Shown: positions 58,343 to 64,000 of the stretch, piece after piece
Position numbering within the stretch: position 1 is the first letter of the stretch
How the letters are laid out: the number at the start of each line of letters is the position of its first letter
NCBI RefSeq assembly: GCF_900101765.1
Contig: NZ_LT627735.1
Coordinates: forward strand, 186,001 to 250,000
Source of the DNA: Nonlabens sp. Hel1_33_55
GTDB lineage: Bacteria; Bacteroidota; Bacteroidia; Flavobacteriales; Flavobacteriaceae
Reading direction: 5' to 3'
DNA: 64,000 nucleotides
Translations under genes and position numbers: made by a program
Notes under the pieces: model-generated
Databases searched by the model: none
The model's input: only the letters and a program-made list of their open reading frames with translations
What the model was told of the DNA's origin: nothing

Positions 58343-59800
58343 ATGAGTACTTCTTCTATAAACATTTATTGGTTTAAAAGGGACTTGCGACTTTCAGATC
58401 TAGAAGGTTTGAAAGCGTTGGAATCTGACACTATACCGCTATTGCTGGTTTATATTTATGAACCTAGCATTTGGCAAAATGCTCATTATTCTAGTCGTCA
58501 CTCAGATTTTGTCAAGCAGTCCATTGCAGACTTGAACACTCAACTGGAGCCTTTTAATCAGGAAATTCTCACCGTGGAAAGCGAGGCACCTGCATTTTTT
58601 GAAAAGTTGTCTCAATTGGTCAATATCAAATCTATCCACAGTTCCATGGAGACAGGACTTGATCTCACTTATAGTAGGGATTTGGCCCTAAAAGACTATT
58701 TCAACAATGAGGATATCGTTTGGAATGAATATCAAACAAATGGTGTTTTTAGAGGTATTAATAATCGAGATACGTGGAGTAAGGATTGGTACAATTACAT
58801 GAACCGTTCGTTATGCGATGTGGATTTGAATAAGTTCGCTTTCGCGAAAGCGGAACAATTCTCCAACCATGTCAATTTATTAAATCTAGAAACCTCGACC
58901 GAAGTATTTCAAATAGGAGGCGAGTCGCAATCTAAATTATGGGCAGATAGTTTTTTCAATCACAGGTTAAAGTTCTATTCCAGTTTCATCTCAAAACCAT
59001 TGCAGTCCCGCATGGGTTGCAGTCGATTGTCGCCGTACATTTCATGGGGAAATGTATCGATACGGCAGTTGTACCAGGGAGCCAAAAAACTCAAAGAACA
59101 CACGACCCACAAAAAATCGTTGAATGCCTTTAATAGCAGATTGCGCTGGCAAAGCCACTTCATACAGAAATTTGAACAAGAACCACGTATGGAATTTGAG
59201 TCAATCAATAAAGGATACCTCGAGTTGCACCAAACGTACAATGAAGAGTTTGTCACTGCCTGGAAAGAAGGGAAAACAGGCTATCCATTAGTCGATGCAT
59301 CCATGCGTGCGGTTAAACAAACAGGTTATATCAACTTCAGGATGCGGTGTTTGGTAACCTCATTTTTATGTCATCACCTATTTCAGCATTTCACAACTGG
59401 AAGTGCTTTTCTGGCCGCTCAATTTCTGGATTGGGAACCTGGTATTCACTACGGTCAATTCCAGATGCAGGCTGGACTTACGGGAACCAACACTTTACGT
59501 ATTTACAACCCAACCAAAGGTGCTCATGATCATGATCCAGATGCGTTATTCATTAAATATTACGTTACGGAATTGAGTCATTTACCACCACGATATGCCA
59601 TCGAACCATGGCTCGCAGAAGAAGAGTTGCACGAATACGATTTCAATTACGGAGTCGATTACCCGCGTAGAATCGTGGATATAACAGAAACTCGTAAACA
59701 AGCTCTGGAAAAAATTTATGGATTGCGAAAGAACCCTTTGACACAATCAGAAAAGAAAAGGATTTTGGCAACACATTCCATGAAACGTAGGATGGCATGA
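58343..59800 (+). CDS. Cryptochrome/photolyase family protein
   Basis: A 485-residue flavoprotein of the photolyase superfamily. N-terminal antenna-type domain (INIYWFKRDLRLSDLEGLKAL) and C-terminal FAD domain with RWQSHFIQKFEQEPR, GKTGYPLVDASMRAVKQTGYINFRMR and LDWEPGIHYGQFQMQAG. The subtype (CPD repair versus photosensor) is not clear from the motifs. A palindrome encodes AFAKA near residue 168. The stop overlaps the start of the next gene (ATGA). Confidence 0.88.
   Translation: MSTSSINIYWFKRDLRLSDLEGLKALESDTIPLLLVYIYEPSIWQNAHYSSRHSDFVKQSIADLNTQLEPFNQEILTVESEAPAFFEKLSQLVNIKSIHSSMETGLDLTYSRDLALKDYFNNEDIVWNEYQTNGVFRGINNRDTWSKDWYNYMNRSLCDVDLNKFAFAKAEQFSNHVNLLNLETSTEVFQIGGESQSKLWADSFFNHRLKFYSSFISKPLQSRMGCSRLSPYISWGNVSIRQLYQGAKKLKEHTTHKKSLNAFNSRLRWQSHFIQKFEQEPRMEFESINKGYLELHQTYNEEFVTAWKEGKTGYPLVDASMRAVKQTGYINFRMRCLVTSFLCHHLFQHFTTGSAFLAAQFLDWEPGIHYGQFQMQAGLTGTNTLRIYNPTKGAHDHDPDALFIKYYVTELSHLPPRYAIEPWLAEEELHEYDFNYGVDYPRRIVDITETRKQALEKIYGLRKNPLTQSEKKRILATHSMKRRMA
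58837..58852. repeat. 16-bp dispersed palindrome, exact
   Basis: Inside the first cryptochrome gene, AFAKA frame. Confidence 0.95.
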
Positions 59801-61200
59801 GCAACGCAAGCATTTATTGGTTTAAGAATGATCAACGTCTACTGGATAATGAAGGATTGTGTCAAGCGGTCGCTTATGGCCAACCAGTATTGTCAATATT
59901 CATAATCGATCCTAGATGGTTCAACACTATAGTCTACGGTGAGCGCAAGGCAGACCGGTTGAGGTTTGAGTTTCTAGTTCAATCATTAAAGGACCTTAAA
60001 AGTAATTTGAAGGAGTTGGGAGCAAACCTGGATATTCAAGTGGGACATCCTGAGACCATTCTGCCAAAACTTTCCAAGGAACATCACATTAGCCACATCT
60101 ATTGTGAACAAGAATATGCTGATGAGGAACTGCGACTGCTCGATAGAGTAAAGGCAAACCTATCAAAGGAGACAGAAATAGTCACCTATTGGGGCAAAAC
60201 GCTTTATCATATTGATGACATACCATACACTATTGAGGAACTTCCAAAAACTTCAAAAGCGTATCGCATCAATACCCAGAAAAAAGCAGCAGTGCGTGAA
60301 ACCTTTGAAAAGGTCGCTCCATTTGCAACCATTGATAATTATAAATACGGTGATATTCCTGATGCTATGGAAGTTGGCTTTGAAACCAATGAATGCGAAC
60401 TTGAAACCTTTGTAACAGCAGGAGAAACGGCAGCGCTTGAGCGATTGCATTACTATACTTTCGGCAGTCAATTATTGACTGGTTATAAATGGAGCAGGAA
60501 TAAATCTTTGGGTTTGGACTACAGCAGTAAACTATCACCTTATCTCGCTCTAGGAAACATATCGCCTAGAACGATCTATGAGAAAGTAAAGCAATATGAA
60601 GCATCTATTAAGAAAAACACTAGTACGTGGTGGCTCATATTTGAAGTGGTCTGGCGAGACTTTTTCACTTTCAAGGGAATGCATTACGGCAATGTCATTT
60701 TCCAAACGCAAGGCTTCAAGAATAAAAAACTAGAATTTGAAAATGATCCCAAGCTTTTTGAAGCTTGGAAAACCGGAACCACTGGAATACCTTTTATAGA
60801 TGCCAGCATGCGCCAACTTAACCAGACTGGCTACATGAGTAACCGTGGCCGCGTGAACTGCGCTAGTTTCTTAATTCATGATTTGAAGGTTGATTGGACT
60901 TGGGGTGCGGCCTATTTTGAAACTAAATTGATTGATTATGACGTTTCGGCGAACTGGCTTAATTGGCACATGCAAGCCTTTGAGATATGGTACACCAATC
61001 CCGTGAATCAAGCTCTGAAATATAAAGCCGGTCCATACATCAAAAAGCACATCAAAGAATTAGAACCCTTGACTGATGAGCAAGTTCTGGCTCCATGGTT
61101 ATTTCAACGCAATACCGATTATCCTGATCCTGTTGTGATGTTCTCTAAATGGACCAGGGCAATCAATTTGATCAAGAAAGCGAATGGATTGGAAACCTAG
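59797..61200 (+). CDS. DASH-type cryptochrome
   Basis: A 467-residue protein with SIYWFKNDQRLLDNEGL at the start, and a FAD domain with NKSLGLDYSSKLSPYLALGNISPRTIYE, WWLIFEVVWRDFFTFKGMHYG, GIPFIDASMRQLNQTGYMSNRGR and WTWGAAYFETKLIDYDVSANWLNW. The WRDFF and NRGR parts are typical of the DASH group, which repairs CPD lesions in single-stranded DNA. It overlaps the upstream cryptochrome gene by 4 bases. Confidence 0.9.
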   Translation: MSNASIYWFKNDQRLLDNEGLCQAVAYGQPVLSIFIIDPRWFNTIVYGERKADRLRFEFLVQSLKDLKSNLKELGANLDIQVGHPETILPKLSKEHHISHIYCEQEYADEELRLLDRVKANLSKETEIVTYWGKTLYHIDDIPYTIEELPKTSKAYRINTQKKAAVRETFEKVAPFATIDNYKYGDIPDAMEVGFETNECELETFVTAGETAALERLHYYTFGSQLLTGYKWSRNKSLGLDYSSKLSPYLALGNISPRTIYEKVKQYEASIKKNTSTWWLIFEVVWRDFFTFKGMHYGNVIFQTQGFKNKKLEFENDPKLFEAWKTGTTGIPFIDASMRQLNQTGYMSNRGRVNCASFLIHDLKVDWTWGAAYFETKLIDYDVSANWLNWHMQAFEIWYTNPVNQALKYKAGPYIKKHIKELEPLTDEQVLAPWLFQRNTDYPDPVVMFSKWTRAINLIKKANGLET

Positions 61201-61232
61201 TTTAGCTTAATAGAAGTCATTTTAAGAAGTTT

Positions 61233-61248
61233 CGCTTTCGCGAAAGCG
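61233..61248. repeat. 16-bp dispersed palindrome, exact
   Basis: Between the convergent cry-DASH and lysS genes. Confidence 0.95.
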
Positions 61249-61272
61249 GAAAAATAAAAATCATTGAATAAA

Positions 61273-62964
61273 CTAAACCACCTCAATAAACAATCCACCA
61301 TCCGTTTTTGAAACTTTGGCGACTTTTTTTCCAGTAAGACCTTTTACGGCTTTATCCCATTTTTTATTGGACAATCCAGCTTCTTCTTTTAGAGCGTTGA
61401 GGTCTACTTTTTCATGTTTTTTCAAGCGCTCAAAAACCACTTTCTCATCCTCATTCAATTCGACACCGGCTTTTTTCTCTGGTCGCATTTGAGGGAAGAA
61501 TAATACTTCTTGAATCGATGGATTATTGGTTAAGAACATAATCAGACGATCCATTCCTATTCCTAATCCAGATGTAGGAGGCATTCCATATTCCAATGCT
61601 CTCAAGAAATCCTGATCGATAAACATCGCCTCGTCATCACCGCGATCCGCAAGAGCGGCTTGTGCTTCAAAACGTTCCCGCTGATCAATAGGATCATTCA
61701 ATTCTGAATAAGCATTAGCGATTTCCTTACCACAAACCATAAGCTCAAAACGCTCCGTAAGCTCTGGGTTCTCGCGGTGTGTTTTACACAGCGGACTCAT
61801 CTCTTTGGGATAGTCAGTAATAAATGTGGGTTGGATAAAGTTTCCTTCACATTTTTCGCCAAATATCTCGTCAATTAATTTCCCTTTTCCCATGGATTTA
61901 TCGACGTCGATGTCTTGCGCTTTCGCGAAAGCGAACAACTCATCCTCACTTTTTCCAGTAATATCAAAGCCTGTAAATTGTTTGATCGCATCGGTCATTG
62001 TGACTCTTGGATAGGGCGCTTTCCACTCAATCTCATGCTTGCCAAAAGTGCTGGTCGTCTTACCATTCACCTTCATGGCACAGTGCTCCAATAGACTTTC
62101 AGTGAAATCCATCATCCAATTATAATCCTTGTAGGAAACGTAGATTTCCATAGCCGTGAATTCTGGATTGTGGGTACGATCCATTCCTTCATTTCTAAAA
62201 TTTTTGCTGAATTCATAAACGCCATCAAATCCGCCTACAATCAAACGCTTCAAATACAACTCATTCGCAACACGCATATATAGCGGTATGTCCAGCGAAT
62301 TGTGATGGGTAATAAAGGGTTTTGCAGCTGCGCCACCTGGAATGGGTTGTAAGATGGGTGTTTCTACCTCAAAATATTCACGCTCGTTGAAAAATGATCG
62401 CATCGCATTGAAAAGCTTGGTACGCTTGACAAATACGTCTTTAACTTTGGGATTGACCACAAGGTCTGCATACCGTTGACGGTAGCGCATTTCAGGATCG
62501 TTAAACTCGTCATAGGTGTTACCGTCGGCGTCTGTTTTAGGTAATGGCAATGGTCGCAGTGCCTTGCTCAATACTTCAAAATTCTTGACCATAACGGTTT
62601 GCTCTCCCACGTTTGTCGTGAACAACTCGCCCTCAATTCCTATAAAGTCACCTATATCAAGCAATTTCTTGTAAACGTCATTATATAAAGACTTATCCTC
62701 ACCAGGACAGATCTCGTCACGGTTAAAATAGACTTGGATCTTTCCTTTTCCATCTTGGATTTCAGCAAAAGAAGCCTTTCCCTGAATTCTTCTGGACATC
62801 AATCGGCCAGCTATGGTAACTTTCTTGCCGTCTGCAAAATCCTGTTTTATGAATGCTGTGGTGGCATCAATGTGATACTGCGCTGCTGGATAGGGATCGA
62901 TTCCCATCTCACGCAATTTGTCAAGTTTTTCACGTCTAACGATTTCTTGTTCAGAAAGTGGCAT
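61273..62964 (-). CDS. lysS: Lysyl-tRNA synthetase, class II
   Basis: A 563-residue enzyme. An N-terminal OB-fold anticodon-binding domain (about 50-145) is followed by the catalytic domain with motif 2 (FRNEGMDRTHNPEFTAMEIY) and motif 3 (GLGIGMDRLIMFLT). About 65 C-terminal residues (from LNEDEKVVFERLKKHEKVDL) form an extra winged-helix-like tail, a common feature in Flavobacteria. A palindrome encodes AFAKA near residue 346 within the catalytic domain. A strong Bacteroidetes promoter precedes it. Confidence 0.95.
   Translation of the reverse strand: MPLSEQEIVRREKLDKLREMGIDPYPAAQYHIDATTAFIKQDFADGKKVTIAGRLMSRRIQGKASFAEIQDGKGKIQVYFNRDEICPGEDKSLYNDVYKKLLDIGDFIGIEGELFTTNVGEQTVMVKNFEVLSKALRPLPLPKTDADGNTYDEFNDPEMRYRQRYADLVVNPKVKDVFVKRTKLFNAMRSFFNEREYFEVETPILQPIPGGAAAKPFITHHNSLDIPLYMRVANELYLKRLIVGGFDGVYEFSKNFRNEGMDRTHNPEFTAMEIYVSYKDYNWMMDFTESLLEHCAMKVNGKTTSTFGKHEIEWKAPYPRVTMTDAIKQFTGFDITGKSEDELFAFAKAQDIDVDKSMGKGKLIDEIFGEKCEGNFIQPTFITDYPKEMSPLCKTHRENPELTERFELMVCGKEIANAYSELNDPIDQRERFEAQAALADRGDDEAMFIDQDFLRALEYGMPPTSGLGIGMDRLIMFLTNNPSIQEVLFFPQMRPEKKAGVELNEDEKVVFERLKKHEKVDLNALKEEAGLSNKKWDKAVKGLTGKKVAKVSKTDGGLFIEVV
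61918..61933. repeat. 16-bp dispersed palindrome, exact
   Basis: Inside lysS, AFAKA frame (FAFAKAQ). Confidence 0.95.
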
Positions 62965-62985
62965 TGGTCAATTAATTTAAGCTTG

Positions 62986-63016
62986 CAAAGATAACTTTGT
63001 ATTATGGTGTGGCAAA
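62986..63016 (-). promoter_or_regulatory. lysS promoter
   Basis: On the minus strand TTTG (63013-63016), 19 bases, then TATCTTTG (62986-62993): both elements of the Bacteroidetes consensus with expected spacing, about 20 bases before the ATG. Confidence 0.7.
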
Positions 63017-63052
63017 GCGGTTATGGTTTTGCTAACAAGAGGTTGATAAGCG

Positions 63053-63068
63053 CGCTTTCGCGAAAGCG
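63053..63068. repeat. 16-bp dispersed palindrome, exact
   Basis: In the divergent gap between lysS and the YqaE-like gene. Confidence 0.95.
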
Positions 63069-63145
63069 TAACTCCAAATAATCTTCAATCCATAATGTAA
63101 CAATTTTCAAGATTTACGGTCTATTACTACAAACCCAGTTACTTT

Positions 63146-63304
63146 ATGTCCATTTGGAGAGTTATTCTTGCTGTTATTTTGCCACCGCTAGCCGTGCTTG
63201 ATAAAGGATGTGGTTCGATAGTTATCGTATTTATATTGACACTTTTGGGGTGGATTCCTGGCGTGATTGCAGCATTGATTATTTTGAATAACCCCAACAG
63301 GTAA
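63146..63304 (+). CDS. YqaE/Pmp3 family small membrane protein
   Basis: A 52-residue protein with two transmembrane helices (WRVILAVILPPLAVL and IVIVFILTLLGWIPGVIAALII). The UPF0057/Pmp3 signature PPLAVLDKGCGS and GWIPGVIAA is evident. In yeast Pmp3 affects membrane potential; the bacterial role is less clear. It lies between lysS (divergent) and lipB. It is below usual length cut-offs. Confidence 0.85.
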   Translation: MSIWRVILAVILPPLAVLDKGCGSIVIVFILTLLGWIPGVIAALIILNNPNR

Positions 63305-63350
63305 TCTATCACAGTAGTTGTATGTGGTAAAGTTTAAAAAGCCTTTGCCG

Positions 63351-63358
63351 TACCTTTG
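63351..63358 (+). promoter_or_regulatory. -7 promoter box of lipB
   Basis: TACCTTTG, full TAnnTTTG match, 4 bases before the ATG; predicts a leaderless mRNA. Confidence 0.55.
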
Positions 63359-63362
63359 CACC

Positions 63363-64000
63363 ATGAACAAAACCGTCCGTTTTCAAGATCTAGGTCGTAA
63401 GGATTACAAGGAAACTTGGGATTATCAAGAGCAGCTTTTCAAGGAGATTCTAGATACCAAAATCAAGAATAGGAGAGAAGATGCAGGTCTGGAAACCGAC
63501 AATCATTTGTTGTTCGTAGAGCATGACCATGTATATACGCTAGGTAAAAGCGGCGATGAAGAAAACCTGCTGGCAAATCAAGATCTGCTTAAAAAAATAG
63601 GAGCTACTTATTATAAGATCAATCGTGGTGGTGATATCACTTATCACGGTCCAGGACAGATTACCGGTTATCCCATTCTAGATCTAGAGAATTTCTTTAC
63701 TGACATTCATAAATACCTAAGATTCTTAGAAGAAATCTTCATCACAATATTAGCCGATTATAACCTCAAAGGCGAGCGCAGTCCGGGCGAGACCGGAGTT
63801 TGGTTGGATGTAGGCACTCCATTTGCCCGCAAGATTTGTGCGCTGGGCGTGCGAGCCAGTCGCTGGGTTACCATGCATGGTTTTGCTTTTAATGTCAATA
63901 CAGATTTGGGCTATTTTGACCATATTATTCCTTGTGGGATTCAGGACAAAGCGGTCACTTCACTGGCATCAGAATTGAAACGAGATGTTGATATGGATGA
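63363..64000 (+). CDS. lipB: Octanoyltransferase LipB (cut by window end)
   Basis: The first 212 residues of lipoyl(octanoyl) transferase, which moves octanoyl from acyl carrier protein to E2 lipoyl domains such as the one encoded at 41.7 kb. Motifs: HVYTLGKSGDEENLL, RGGDITYHGPGQITGYPIL, ARKICALGVRASRWVTMHGFAFN with the catalytic lysine, and IPCGI with the catalytic cysteine. The reading frame is open to the last base, so the stop is outside the window. Confidence 0.93.
   Translation, partial: MNKTVRFQDLGRKDYKETWDYQEQLFKEILDTKIKNRREDAGLETDNHLLFVEHDHVYTLGKSGDEENLLANQDLLKKIGATYYKINRGGDITYHGPGQITGYPILDLENFFTDIHKYLRFLEEIFITILADYNLKGERSPGETGVWLDVGTPFARKICALGVRASRWVTMHGFAFNVNTDLGYFDHIIPCGIQDKAVTSLASELKRDVDMD

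Overview
The window reads as a chromosomal segment of a marine-type member of the Flavobacteriaceae (Bacteroidetes). The basis is the combination of type IX secretion tails on two large secreted proteins, a TonB-dependent receptor with a carboxypeptidase-like N-terminal domain, Bacteroidetes-type promoters (TAnnTTTG), a 6S RNA between zapA and rny, paired cryptochrome/photolyase genes, and the flavobacterial neighbourhood lysS / small YqaE-like protein / lipB. A genus such as Nonlabens or Dokdonia is only a guess. No rRNA, tRNA, CRISPR array, prophage or transposase gene was recognised.

Layout. 1-7.1 kb: end of a cysteine desulfurase gene, a TonB receptor and M23 peptidase operon, then coiled-coil protein-zapA-6S RNA-rny. 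7.3-16.2 kb: aldo/keto reductase, xerD, two outer-membrane barrel proteins, aroQ, lpdA, pyrD, a LysE exporter. 16.2-25.2 kb: a giant type IX secreted protein, divergent trehalose genes (GH15 and a fused otsA-otsB), an M23 lipoprotein and HMG-CoA lyase. 25.6-45.2 kb: a nearly complete aerobic phenylacetyl-CoA catabolic cluster (paaE-A-B-C-D-G-H-I-J, paaZ, paaF, paaY) ending with a 2-oxo acid dehydrogenase E2 and fused E1. 45.3-64 kb: VanX-like dipeptidase, OsmC, metZ, small lipoproteins, an ACC-deaminase-like fusion, glucosaminidase, hemL, two overlapping cryptochromes, lysS and the start of lipB.

The paa pathway as encoded: PaaABCE with the maturation factor PaaD epoxidises phenylacetyl-CoA, PaaG isomerises to the oxepin, PaaZ opens and oxidises the ring product, PaaJ/PaaF/PaaH carry out the beta-oxidation steps, and PaaI/PaaY are rescue thioesterases. 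Three near-identical palindromic operators (ACTAACAnnTGTTAGT) sit in front of paaE, paaZ and the E2 gene, so one repressor not encoded here probably controls all three units. No phenylacetate-CoA ligase is present in the window, and the co-controlled E1/E2 pair could supply phenylacetyl-CoA from phenylpyruvate (inference).

The most unusual layer is repetitive. (i) A 16-bp perfect palindrome CGCTTTCGCGAAAGCG occurs 20 times exactly, with 4 one-mismatch and 3 weaker copies, in genes and between genes. (ii) Inside the paa cluster, three different four-helix-bundle (23S rRNA intervening-sequence family) ORFs and one GIY-YIG ORF are each bracketed by inverted repeats, every pair with a different sequence, like intervening-sequence cassettes placed in mRNA. 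(iii) REP-like hairpins, Bacteroidetes GAGCGTAGTCGA-type repeats (two inserted in frame in pyrD and E2) and heptanucleotide tandem repeats crowd the gaps. (iv) At least seven genes have a -7 promoter box exactly 4 to 5 nt before the start codon, which predicts leaderless mRNAs.
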